Part shown: positions 20,452-31,290 of the stretch, in pieces | Position numbering within the stretch: the stretch's first letter is position 1 | Layout: every line of letters begins with the position of its first letter | DNA from: Synanceia verrucosa | Lineage: Eukaryota > Chordata > Actinopteri > Perciformes > Synanceiidae | Direction: 5' to 3' | Length of the DNA: 64,000 bases | Assembly: GCA_029721515.1 (NCBI GenBank) | Contig: CM056556.1 | Span: forward strand, 6,386,501-6,450,500 | Made by a program: the position numbers and the translations under genes | Notes under the pieces: model-generated | The model's input: the letters and a program-made list of their open reading frames with translations, nothing else | What the model was told of the DNA's origin: nothing | Database searches by the model: none

Positions 20452-23400
20452 TGTATGTCATATTTCATAATCCATCTTATAATTTTTCCCTCAGTGGCCA
20501 AACCTATGCCATCAGCAATTATAAACCAAATCATTTTGATAATGTTCCTTTTCTCGAATTATTAATGCTTACAATTATATGTTTATTGCTTTTGGATCTC
20601 TGTAAGCCTTGTTTTTTTGGTGAGAGTGATGTTGTGTAATCTACTCTAATTAATTATCATAATAATTATAAATATTAGTTATATTTTTGTCCAAAGATTT
20701 CTAAACATAGGCCTACTCCACAGGTATGTTATGTGACATTAAATGATATCTGACAACTGACAAACAGTAGATTATGAATGCTGAACCTGGCATTTCAAAT
20801 GTTATGGTGCATCCATATATCTGTACATATCACACAATATAAACACATGGTTGTAATGTATTGGAGTGAACATATATGTAAAGTGACCTATCAGATGCTC
20901 CAATTTACTGGTTATTATAAACAGACAAGTATTGGTAGGTGACCATGTTTATCATGATGTTTCAGTGCTTTAGAAAGGTGGATATTATTTGCATTTTCAG
21001 ATACTGATAATAAGCTTTTTGTCTGGTGCCAGGCAGACTCCACCTGCTCTGACCTGTACTTTTTTTTAGCGGCATTGCTCTTTGAAATAGCATACTTGAA
21101 ACCGAACTTGTTCCACTGAATTCAGACAAAGGAATCCACCGCTGAACTGACTGTTTATTTTGTAACAAATATGCAGTGAACTCAAGTGTAATGTGGGACT
21201 TTCAGAGTCAGAATCCTGCAGGTGTGAGGTTGTGTCATGTGTTTGAATGAGACTGAATATTAATAACCAGACTGTGGGTGAGAGAGCAGTGGGGACTCTC
21301 TTGTTTCCATGACATACATACAGCTTCTTTACTAAAAAAAAACAAAACAAAAAACTCTCCTTGATTCCTCTTTCTTCCTTCAGCACCCTCCTGACTTCCC
21401 TGCACCAGACAGCACAACTGTGAACTGCATTCTTCTCTACCTCTGGGCTCTTATCTGCAGCCTTTTACCTACAGTCATGGTATAAAGGGTCAGCTGCTTG
21501 TTGTATATATGTGTGCATGCTAAATCTGCTGGGGGGCTTTTTGTAGTTAAACACTGTTTCAGTAACATGGTTCACAGCCCAGTATACATGTGTCAGGAAT
21601 AAGGAAGTGATACATAGTGTTATGGAGCACTTCCTTTTTCCTGCTCATCAGAAATGCAGCGAAGTCCCCATAAAAAAAAAAAACACAGACCACTCGGGAA
21701 GGATTTAACCGGGTTATTGAAAGACCACATGGAGGGCTCACATCCCCTTTCACACTTTTATTCATGATGCAAAGACAATATCACACTGTTGACATATGTG
21801 TGAATCGGAGGATGGCACATTTTGTGGCAGATTATGTGACGTAGAAGAAAGGTCAACTGTTTTGATTTGAGCGTAGTCTCCTATAAGGCCACAGCAGCCT
21901 TCAGAAGACTGAGATATACACTACAGGCCTTTATTTTACCAGCACAAACATGCATCTGTCTGTGCTTTGTGGGAGGGATTTGTATTAAACAGGCATAATT
22001 CTAGATTTTCTATATCTTGCTCACTATCTCTGTTGCACTCATGCACAGAAAGATAACACATCCCTCTCTATAATCTCTGTGAGTTAGATATGATGCAGAA
22101 ATGAGGATTTCAAAAATACAACAACCAGTATTGGAGGGTGTTTTGGAGTTTCATTGTGTTTCAGATAAACCTGCTAGATTCTTATTAACAGACACACCTT
22201 ACCTGTGAGTAACACTTCCAGGCAGGTGTCACCTGACTGTGTGTGTGTGTGTGTGTGTGTGTGAGTGAGAGAGAAAAACAGTAGTGTAACTGTTAATTAA
22301 TTTAAAGTGAGTTCAGGACACATTGCTTATCCTATTCCAGCATGGGTTTTAAAGAGTCTGTGAGTCATTGTTGGCTAACCGAGAACACTATTATTTCCCG
22401 GTGAACCGGTCCTGCTAAAGAGGCCCCTATCCCTTGACTGATACTTATTCGTCCAGAGGAGTTTTTCTCAATGAATTTCAAAAATATTTGATATCCATAA
22501 TCAACACCATGTCAGGAAGTGAATCTTCTGAGGATTCCCACAAATCCACAACTGAAAATCAAACTATTTCACTTGACACAGTCCCAATTCTTTTCTCATT
22601 TGTCATGTAGTATGTCATTGTTCGTAAGAATTGTTCCATGAAAGCACAGCAACAATGCAGCAGGAAAAACGTGTAAAGACAGGTTTTACTGGTCACATGT
22701 CACAGCTTTATCAGATCAGGGGTTCAGGGCTGATGCGTTTCCAGGTATAAAGACTCTTTAAATGATTAACCTGTCCTGAGTAGACTGGTGTGCATCAGAG
22801 GGTTCTCACTCAGCGCCCTCTGCTGCTGGCCAGGAAAAGGAAGGACAGATGTGAGAGTGAAAGTGGGGATTGCCACTCAAAACACTGGGTACTATCTGCA
22901 GGACAGTGATGTTTGTTGGTAATATGTATGACCTGGTCACAGTCTCTGTGTTGCAATGTTAAGTAATAAAAGTAAAATTTTATTCATGTTTGAAAATAAA
23001 TATATATGCGTATTATAAATAACAACATATTAAGTCAACGACCTCCAGGTGTCCTGCGACTTTTGGGTGGGCAGATAAAAAACAGATATCTCAAATGCCT
23101 GGAAGAGAGGGCAAAGTGGTTTATTAAATTAGTATTTGTCTAATCTTATGGCCTTGATTGTGTGTTTCTGTCAGTGATTTATGAATTTTGCGTTAAGATC
23201 TGATTGTAAAAGTTATTTTCACTTTTTTGTTGGTATGAATGTGTGTGTCTTCTAGCTGGGCATAGTTCAGAGCAATCACAGCAAAATATGTTTAATCAGC
23301 AGCTGTCAGGGAATCCCCTCTGCTTGAAGTAGACAGTTGAATTTGCTTGTTTTTGTGGCCACCAGAGGTCGCAACTGTCCCACATTTCCGTTATTAGTGC

Positions 23401-24100
23401 CCGTCCTTTCATGACCACACAGAGTGCTTCACTGCCACACTTTGCTGGTAAGGAGACTTCTCCAAAAAAGCAACGTCGGCTATTTCGAAGGTCTTCTGAC
23501 AACACTGAATAAAGCTCAATATACTGAGATTCAGGTCGACAGAAAAGCAAAACAGATGATGACGGTGCGGTTTTGTTTTTAACTGTCCAGTCAGATGTGG
23601 TGCTGAAATGCTGCACCCGTGCGTCTGCACTTTGAGTAGCCACACTTTATGGCCCTCATGCGCATAAGAATAGAGGCCTACATATATCTAACACCAGGGC
23701 CTAATGAACTGTGTGCTTTCAGATGACAGTTCAAGAGCTGCACTGAATTTAACAAGACTTTCCACCCGTCAAGCAAGTGAAAATAAAGTGGAGAGAGGCA
23801 ACAGTAATACGCTACTCCGGAGGCTCGCGTGTCATAAACATGGTGTTTACTTTTACCTTTATGGCGTCCTCACGAGCTTTATAATTGCCAATTATTGTTC
23901 TCAGAGACACGCTTGCAATTTATTTAGCTCTGTGAAGCTGTAGCCTGGATACAGCAGAGAGCGTCCTTGGTATTTATGATTGTAAAGAGCTGGAGTAGAA
24001 AGATGGTGGTGGGGGGACTGATAATTTGAAGACTTGCCAGGGGTACACTGTCAAATTGAATAAAAAAAGCATTTCAAAGAACCAAAACCATTCACTTTTT
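20452..24100. other. Intergenic interval between irf7 and ascl1b, no gene seen
   Basis: This 3.6-kb stretch separates two divergently transcribed genes. It is mainly AT-rich, with a (GT)12 run at 22238-22263. No coding exon or RNA gene is supported. The longest frames, for example minus strand 23296-23643 (115 codons), have no recognisable domain. The sequence around 23340-23690 (GGCCACCAGAGGTCGC, then CTTCACTGCCACACTTTGC) may be a degraded dispersed repeat. The interval must contain the distal promoter of irf7 and upstream sequences of ascl1b. Confidence 0.5.
22238..22263. repeat. (GT)n microsatellite
   Basis: About twelve uninterrupted GT units lie in the irf7-ascl1b interval, followed by GTGAGTGAGAGAGA. 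Confidence 0.9.
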
Positions 24101-24179
24101 TTATTCTCTCAGTTTTTTCTTCTTTCTCTGTCTTTTTTTTCGCCTTTCTTTCTTTTCGCACGGTTGCAGGCCGTTTGAA

Positions 24180-24601
24180 TCCACCAATGGGCCTTCAAGT
24201 TTGAGACATTGGAATGTAAATGAGCCCAGCGCGTGCTCCCGGCGCAGTGAAAGCTCGGGATTGTTTATTGAGCTCCCGGAGCCACGCGCCTGGCCCGGGG
24301 GAGTCTGCGTGCAGAAGAATCACACAGCGGGGGCGGGGCCTCGCGACGAAGCGTGCGTCTCCAAAAAGGGGTGGGTGGGGTGTGTGTTGGGGGGCGCGTG
24401 TTGAAAAAGAGGAGTGCTGCCAAAGTTTGGGTCAGATCGGCTCGTGGAGTAAGCAGTCAAGAGAGACTTGGACTAGAGTTAGCCACACGGTCCCCACGCG
24501 AAGGACACGAGAGCTGTACACTGCCAACCCCTCTGCGCTCTTCCTGTCCCACTGTTGGAGGCTGCACTTGCATCCATCACTGCAGAACAACTGTCAACGA
24601 G
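24180..24601 (+). promoter_or_regulatory. ascl1b: CG-rich promoter / 5' UTR of ascl1b
   Basis: Composition changes sharply from AT-rich to CG-rich at about 24200 and stays so to about 25260, resembling a CpG island around a developmental gene. A CCAAT box occurs at about 24185 (CCACCAATGGGCC). G-rich sequence at 24365-24400 and a purine-rich 5' UTR precede the ATG. No clear TATA box is seen, so the start site is undefined. Confidence 0.45.
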
Positions 24602-25216
24602 ATGGAAACTACAACCATCACCACCACACAGACTGCATTCACCTTTGGATTTACTGAAAGACACGCCAGCATCAGCCTGCACGCACCGGCTCAGGACTGC
24701 GCCGTTCCAGATGTGCACACCAGCGCCACCAACGCTGCCAGCTTCCAGGGTAAAACCAAGGTGCTGAAGAGACAGCGCTCTAGCTCGCCGGAGCTCCTGC
24801 GCTGCAAGAGGCGGCTGAGCTTCAACGGTCTCGGCTACTCCATCCCGCAGCAGCAGCCAGTGGCCGTGGCCCGGCGGAACGAGCGAGAGAGGAACCGGGT
24901 CAAACAAGTCAACATGGGCTTCCAGACGCTGCGTCAGCACGTACCCAACGGCGCCGCCAACAAGAAGATGAGCAAAGTTGAGACCCTGAGGTCTGCGGTG
25001 GAGTACATCAGGGCTTTACAGCAACTCCTGGACGAACACGACGCGGTGTCGGCTGCTTTCCAGTGCGGGCTGCCGTCCCCGACACTCTCCAACAGCTACT
25101 CCGCCGACCCGGAGTCCCCTCACTCCACCTACTCATCAGACGAAGGCGGTTATGAGCCTCTGAGCTCCGAGGAGCAGGAGCTGTTGGACTTTACAACCTG
25201 GTTCGACAGGTACTGA
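24602..25216 (+). CDS. ascl1b: Achaete-scute family bHLH transcription factor, Ascl1b-like
   Basis: This is a single uninterrupted coding exon of 204 residues, as is usual for ascl genes. The ATG at 24602 is the first Met that fits the METTT...-type N-terminus of fish Ascl1b. The same frame continues upstream for 83 codons in GC-rich 5' UTR without a family match. Features: KRQRSSSPELLRCKRRL motif (56-72); bHLH at 91-143 with basic region RRNERERNRVKQVN, loop VPNGAANKK and helix 2 KVETLRSAVEYIRALQQLL; acidic/Ser-rich YSSDEGGYEPLSSEEQELLDF (180s-190s) and C-terminus TWFDRY. Family role: a proneural factor that dimerises with E proteins (Tcf3/Tcf12) on CANNTG E-boxes and drives neuronal and neuroendocrine fate in the nucleus; it is typically repressed by Notch/Her. 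The C-terminus runs a few residues past the WF where mammalian ASCL1 stops. Alternative: an ascl2-related paralogue, judged less likely from the conserved central motifs. Confidence 0.92.
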   Translation: METTTITTTQTAFTFGFTERHASISLHAPAQDCAVPDVHTSATNAASFQGKTKVLKRQRSSSPELLRCKRRLSFNGLGYSIPQQQPVAVARRNERERNRVKQVNMGFQTLRQHVPNGAANKKMSKVETLRSAVEYIRALQQLLDEHDAVSAAFQCGLPSPTLSNSYSADPESPHSTYSSDEGGYEPLSSEEQELLDFTTWFDRY

Positions 25217-26085
25217 GGCTGGTAGCATCCGAACCACACAGCAGCGCCTGTGCGTAAAAGCGGTTGACTTGTTTCAGAAATGCTGACAAAAGACTTGGTA
25301 GAGGTACCAGATCAGTCTCGCACTCTGTGTTTGGAAGTGATCTGTTGCCTCCCTCCCTCACCCGGGCTGCTTCTGCAGGAGCAAAGCAATAGTGAGAAAG
25401 CGAGAGAGAGAGGTGTGAGAGAGAGAGGGAGCCTCTTGTTGCATGAATAGTCCCCACAAGAAGGAGGGAGTTGGACTCAGTGTCACGTTGACGCGTGGAA
25501 GTGAAGAACTGTTGGTGTTATGTTTGAATAAGTGCAATTAATACGTGACACAGCAGACTCTGCGGAGAAGGCGCTGCAGCTCCAGAGGACTTGTTTGATG
25601 AGTGTTTCATCAGAGCAGGACTGCCTTCCTCAGCTGCCACGTCTGTCGAAAGACGCAGCAAAGATGATGCGTCAACAGACTTTTCTTTCGTGGTGTACAT
25701 TGTCTCCTCCCTCTTTCATAACAAAAACTGTACCATACAACGAATTGTTCTAACATGAAGACATATTTTTGTACAATGAGTCAAACCAACAATGTTCTTG
25801 AACAACTGCCACTTTTATCCCGTCAGTGTCAGTGAGAGCCAGCTGTCAGTGAGGCAGTGGGTTGAGCATGGATGAGTTGTGTGACTGGACAGCAATATCA
25901 AGGCTACTACCTGTGACAGAGTGTAGGCTTTTTTCTTTTTTTTTCTAAATAGGCGGTGAGGAGACTTTTATCAATGTATGCACTTGTTCTCCATTTCCCG
26001 TAGCCTAAAATGTAAATATTTGATTTTAACAAATATATTTTGTGTAAAACAAGTTTTATAAATAAATATGAATCTATTTATATTA
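25217..26085 (+). other. ascl1b: ascl1b 3' UTR
   Basis: Sequence from the stop to the AATAAA at 26061 has no reading frame of interest and becomes progressively AT-rich. T- and A-rich sequence near the end (AAATATTTGATTTTAACAAATATATTTTG) is typical of a 3' UTR terminus. Mammalian ASCL1 carries an intron in its 3' UTR. I see no obligatory one here, but cannot exclude it. Confidence 0.55.
26061..26066 (+). terminator. ascl1b: ascl1b polyadenylation signal
   Basis: A canonical AATAAA occurs about 845 nt after the stop, followed by TATTTATATTATATGC and T/GT-rich sequence, consistent with cleavage near 26080-26100. Confidence 0.6.
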
Positions 26086-26129
26086 TATGCTTTTTGGAGT
26101 GGTTTGGTTCTTCAGCTGTTGTTGCACAC

Positions 26130-26161
26130 ATTTATGCTCGTGTGTGTGTGTGTGTGTGTGT
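26130..26161. repeat. (GT)n microsatellite
   Basis: About eleven GT units lie just beyond the presumed ascl1b 3' end. Confidence 0.85.
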
Positions 26162-26689
26162 GGCGGTAATTGAGCAAACTACTAGGGAGCTTCTCTTCTA
26201 TTCAAAACCCCATGCATGACCTTTTCCCGACTTGCTCGGGCTCACGGGGGAAAATTGCGCAGCTGGGTGAGCACTCAATAACCATTATAGACGTGCACCT
26301 TCCACTGCGCTTTGTGTGCATTCAGGACAGGGAGATTAATATTACGTTTCATGCATTGCATTGTTTCTTTTGCGTACTCTGCCTTTACCCAATAGCCCAG
26401 AGGGCCTGGTGTGGAGGGAGGGGGGTAGAGAAGGGGTGCAATTCACTCCTCTCAAAGGGTATAGACGCTTTGAAATACAGCCCGCGGAAAGACAGCAACA
26501 CAATGAGGAGGGTCAAAATTCTTATTGCCCGATTGAGATCAATCTAAATAAAACCTGGGGTTGTAGACTAGTTGTATCCCCAACTGTGTTTTTCATGGCG
26601 CACACAGCCAAACCAAAAAGCCCGTCTCCTGCAAAATGGGGAGCACAACACCACATTGTGAGCGCTATTGTGTGAGCCTTTGCGCCTCA

Positions 26690-27560
26690 TTATGCCAATT
26701 ATGGAGGATCCTCTATTGTAATTAAACACTGATGCCAGATTCGGCGAGGCAGAACGAGAAATAACGAGTTTAATTTCACCTGGTGCTCTCTGCGGGAGTG
26801 GAAAATTGGGAACAAGGCAGGCTGATTGAAGCAGTTAGACCCTGTATTTTATAATCAACTCAAATATTAGAAGACATTATATCAGCCAACGTTGATCCAA
26901 AAACAAGACGAATGTGAGCGATAAGTGGGAGGTCACACTTTTCTGTCTGGGCTACTGAAATCTTACAATTTTTCTTGCACCTAAAAGTGTGCCTCAGGTA
27001 TATGCATGGCTCACCTCTCTAACTCTATTGCACACATTCACGCACACACATGCGCGCGCGCGCGCACTGCAGCCTGCAGGTGTGAGCCACGTGCCTGTGC
27101 TTGGTGACAAAGGCTCGAGCGCTCCCATTGGTTAACGGCTCGCGTACGTGTGAGGAGGTGACAAAATCCAACAAGTGATAAATGACATTAATTACGCTCT
27201 GCTTTACAACCTCCTACGTCACCAGGATTCAAAGAGACAAATCAATGTTGGTCGCAGAATACCCCGCTGCTCCATTATCATCCGGTTGAAATGATGTTTC
27301 TGATGTCCTTCAGTGTCAGACAGAGGCCAGGGCACTGAAGGAGAATAAGCGCTTGTCTCTTGTCATCAAAGATGGATATGCAGTTTTGGCCTCGGCCATA
27401 TCGGGGCGAAAATAGATTTATTAATGTCATCTTGTCCGTGGGTCATTCTCACTTTGACAATACATAAGGGCGATGTTAAATGTGGCGTAATCCAATAGTG
27501 AACAATCAATCACAACACAGTTCATTTATGCAGGTCAGGAGGCCATCCGTTTTCCTCTGT
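26690..27560. promoter_or_regulatory. Candidate ascl1b downstream enhancer region
   Basis: This is unique, non-repetitive sequence with no reading frame, immediately distal to ascl1b. It contains several developmental transcription-factor words: TAATTAAA near 26718, E-box CACCTG at 26777, E-box CAGGTG at 27077, CACGTG at 27088 and TAATTA at 27189. An alternating (GC)n tract at 27053-27064 is present. The density of E-boxes and homeodomain cores is what neural enhancers near bHLH genes often show. Regulatory function is inference from composition and location, with no conservation data. Confidence 0.3.
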
Positions 27561-29400
27561 GCGTAAATTGCGCATTGCTGAACTGGTTCTGGTGTTGCCT
27601 AAAAAAAATATTTTCATGTTTTTACGCCGTCGGCAAAAACCTTCATCTGCATTCATGTGTGTCCCACAACATGAATTACTTTATAGAAGACAATATTTAC
27701 ATGATAACAGTGTAACTGTCACTATAACACACCTTTCTTCTCTCTCAATGTGATTCATGCAGGAATTATATATCAGTGTTATATATAGGTAAACTGTATT
27801 GTAGTTAGCCTATTGAACTGCAAAATATTTCGGCTGCACTCGAATTGAGTTGAACTGAAAACAATACTTGACAGGCTTGGCATAAAGGAAAGGAAAGGTA
27901 AGGTTTATTTAGGCGCTGTTTATTTTGCACAAAACATCTGGATATCAAAGTTTCATCTGAAAGGACTCATTGGGAAATTCATTTGACTTATTTCAAGTCA
28001 CAAGACCTAAACTCGTCATCATAAATTCTGAAATGAATCTGATTAATACTCATTTTAACTCTTGACTTAAAGCTAGACTAAGTTTATATATGTCACTGTG
28101 TTGAAATGAAAGTAGATGAGCATTAACTTATTTAAAGTGGTAGCCCATCAAGGGTCAGTACCCGTGTGAATGCATGGCTCATCCAATCAGAGCCCAGAAC
28201 TTCATCTGCCTGCGCATTACATCAATCACACCTGTCTATGTTTCTGAATCTTTATCAAGTCACAATTATTACAAATAAACCAACATTTTATTGAAGTTTT
28301 AATTTACTCATACAACCAACAACAAATCCATTTTTTAAAATTTTCATCAGCAGTGAATGTGAATGGAGTTTCTCCATGAAATCATTATAGCTTCAGCTAA
28401 TGAAATAATGTAAACAACAGATAGACCTGTAGTTGATATTGAGCTGCAGCTGTGACGATGCAGATACGATAAACTGGCTTCAGACACATGAGGGATGACC
28501 ACAGACAGAACAGTGAAGCTTTCGCACAACCTTGAGCGATGCTTACAGAGGTGTTAATGTTTAAGCAGAGGCACAGACACATTTGTATTTAACATAGACA
28601 GAAAACATGCTGGACTGATTTGGAGTAGAGACACAGAAGCACAGGACTATACAGCTGGTTCAGAGACAAATCTGTTGACCCCTTGGCTACTGATTGAGTA
28701 AGGTCCTGGGTAGTAGAGCTGCTATGGACACACTGGAACTCTGCACTAATCACTGCCGCTGCTGCTACTTTTTAATCCTGATGGAAGTTTTCTACAGGTC
28801 CCATTGGTTCTCAGCAATGACAGTAAAGGCATTTTAGATTTATACCTTAAATCTTGAAGCACTTTCTTAAATTTAGACAGTTCTGGGTGCTGTTAATGCT
28901 GCCCGAGAGTCTTCCTCATAGAGCAAGTGTAGATGTGCAGGTGCTAATAGCCGCTGCAAGGTGGTAAGCCTTGAAACTGAATCTTCTTATAGTTTCTGGG
29001 ATTGAAATTCAGATTTTCCATTACCAAAGTTCACTGAATTGCACTAAATATCTGGTAAATCTATAGTCATTCACTGAGTTGAAATATTCATAATGTGTTG
29101 AAGGTTTGGCTATGTAGATCAATATGAGTCCTTTCTCTGTGCCAAAATGGGCATACCATATTTCATTTTTATAATTTCTCTCAATGAAAGCAAGTATCAT
29201 ATGGCTACTCCAGTGTGCTGGAAATGCTCTTCCCCAGTAAAAGTCTGACTAAATAGGAGCCCTGCCCAAAGTCTCCAAGTAACTCTTACTTTCTGACAAA
29301 AAAGTCAGTCATTCGACTCGTGTTTTTCTTCTATCTTTCTAAAAAAAAAAATCTTTCTCTTTTCAAATGAATGTTTGAATGTGTGCAGCTCAGCACTTTT
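27561..29400. other. Intergenic, no gene seen
   Basis: This is mostly AT-rich unique sequence with no supported exon, RNA gene or classifiable repeat. A TTTATT near 28288 could be a minus-strand polyadenylation signal, but no coding exon is associated with it. Confidence 0.45.
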
Positions 29401-29439
29401 AACTGACACCTCTGTGTGTTTGTGAATAGGCCCTAAACT

Positions 29440-30070
29440 TCAGACGACCCAGCAGAGGAGGAACTGAGCTCAGGCCTGAAGGGTGGAGGGATGGAAGAGG
29501 TGGGGATGTGTGGTAGGGTGGAGGTGGCGGGGGCCATGATTTGCATGGACCATTGTGCTGCACAAGTTTGGGTGCTTTTTTTTTGGCCTGGGCCCTTTTG
29601 GCCATTTACTTCCACTCTGGCTGGCTGTGGCGGGCTGTGAATAGTCGCTGCTCGGAGGAGACACAAAGGCGCTTTTGTGCTGCAGCCGCACCATATTCAT
29701 CATGTAATGCCTGTAAGACAAATCTGATTGGACGTCTCTGTCACTTTGATGTGGGTCCAGAGTGCGAGTGGCCCTGAGATTGCTAACTTCACTCTCTATT
29801 GCCTATTCTGCAGCATTGATATGGGGGTGGAGGCAAGGGGGAGAGAGGAGAGGAGGCTTGGGGGGAACAGGAGGAGTAAGAGGGGAGTGCAGGCAGGGGG
29901 TAGTCCTCATTATTTGCAGGAGCAAATTCATAATAAATTTCCCCATTCTACAAAACCGGGTCGAGATGATTGACACTACTTTACGCCAGGCCGAACAAAA
30001 GCCCTGATTTGAGCAGAATACCAGATGAATGGGGCGAGCGTGGACCCAATTCAAACAATTTTAATCTCTC
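29440..30070. promoter_or_regulatory. Candidate conserved non-coding element with PBX/MEIS-type site
   Basis: A GC-balanced, non-repetitive block stands out from its AT-rich surroundings. It includes TGATTGACA at 29968-29976, which fits the PBX-MEIS core, ATTCATAATAAATTT near 29927, a HOX/CDX-type word, and GATTTGCATGG near 29539. Short frames on both strands are Pro/His-rich or Gly-rich and do not look coding. An enhancer role is inferred only. Confidence 0.3.
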
Positions 30071-31096
30071 TCTGTCCTCCCTTACTTCTCCTCTCTCCCC
30101 CTTTCCCTCACACTTAGGTTCTTTTTTCAACTCCAACTCTCCTGGTTCTTTTGTCCAGACCATTCTCATTTTACAGGGTAATTCTACTCCAACGGATGTG
30201 CTAATTGTGCTGGGTTAAACTGGATGCTGGTGGACTCCTGTGATACAGAGCTTATTCTTGCCTAATGACTGTAATGATGGTTCAGAGAGACTACAGTCTG
30301 CAGCCTGGAGTGGGCTGCTTGTCCTCGAGAGGGAGAGATTTTTTTTGTACTTGTGTGGGCTGACAGGGAGTGAAGAGCTGGAGCTGATGTGTCTAAGGTT
30401 AGGTGTAGGAAAGCAGATGATGGACACAATGAAAGAGTGATATGGAACAATGCCTTTAAATGCTGGAAGGAGTTTTGAGAACCAAGTTATTGATGGAGAT
30501 AGTGGTTAGTGATGGGTAGTAGAAGAATGCAGCATTAGTTTAAAGGTTTTCCTGTGCAATTGAGGACAGGAAGACCACCTGTTACCTGACAGAAGAGGAG
30601 TGCACTGAGAATCTATCATGGATGATTTTTGCACAAATAGTGATTATTATTAGAGATCTCAGGACTGCGGCCATATTTTTAAGGTTCAGGCGTGTTGTGT
30701 CGGCCTTACCAAGATGAAAAAAACTTCTACTATAAAACTATAATCTTAAATCAAGCACAATCTTATCTTTTTTGTCTCAAATGAAGGAAATCTTAAAATG
30801 AGGTAAATAACTGTTAAAATAAGATATATTACATCTCTGCCCCAAAGTTTCATCAAATAAATCTTATTTTAATATTTAGTAAACTCCAGTTGCTTGACTC
30901 AAGAGTCACACAAAAAACATCTGCAAGCATTTTCTGACTATTTGCTGCTTGTATTTAGAAAAATTTCACATATTTTGGGTCTTTAAAAAGTTCATTTTGA
31001 AGTAATCTCTTCTTAAAACCAACATTTTTTGCTCATTTTATGTGTGCATTTAGTCTATTTTGCTTATTTCAAAAGTAAAAATTGAGAGCTTAAGCG
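30071..31096. other. Intergenic, no gene seen
   Basis: A pyrimidine-rich run (30064-30110) is followed by unremarkable AT-rich sequence. No exon or repeat family is supported. Confidence 0.45.
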
Positions 31097-31290
31097 GATA
31101 GCTGTAGCTCAGTTGGTAGAGTGGTTGTCCCTGAAATCCAGAATCATGGGTTCGATCCCTCCTGCTGCCTAAGTGTCTCTGAGCAAGACACTGAACCCTG
31201 TTGTTCCTTACATGGCACCACTGCTCCCTGAAGGATGGGTAAAATGGGACACAATTTGTGTATATGACAAATAAAGCTCATTATTATTAA
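31097..31290 (+). mobile_element. tRNA-derived SINE (different family)
   Basis: The segment starts with a tRNA-like head: A-box TAGCTCAGTTGGTAGAG and B-box GGTTCGATCCC spaced about as in a tRNA. It continues into a non-tRNA body (AAGTGTCTCTGAGCAAGACACTGAACCC, ATGGGTAAAATGGGAC) and ends in ATAAAGCTCATTATTATTAAA. The body phrases are those of a widespread teleost SINE. The head does not fold as an intact tRNA, so this is not a tRNA gene. No clean target duplication was identified. Confidence 0.75.

Noticed and set aside
23296..23643. 115-codon minus-strand frame between irf7 and ascl1b
   Set aside because: No recognisable domain, no splice partners, and the surrounding sequence looks like a degraded repeat.
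24220..24657. 145-codon plus-strand frame overlapping the ascl1b start
   Set aside because: It is an open frame caused by CG-rich composition. Its peptide is Arg/Cys-rich and unlike any family, while the bHLH frame is unmistakable.
31097..31165. Possible tRNA gene (A-box and B-box present)
   Set aside because: The head does not form an intact cloverleaf and continues directly into a SINE body, so it is a tRNA-derived repeat.
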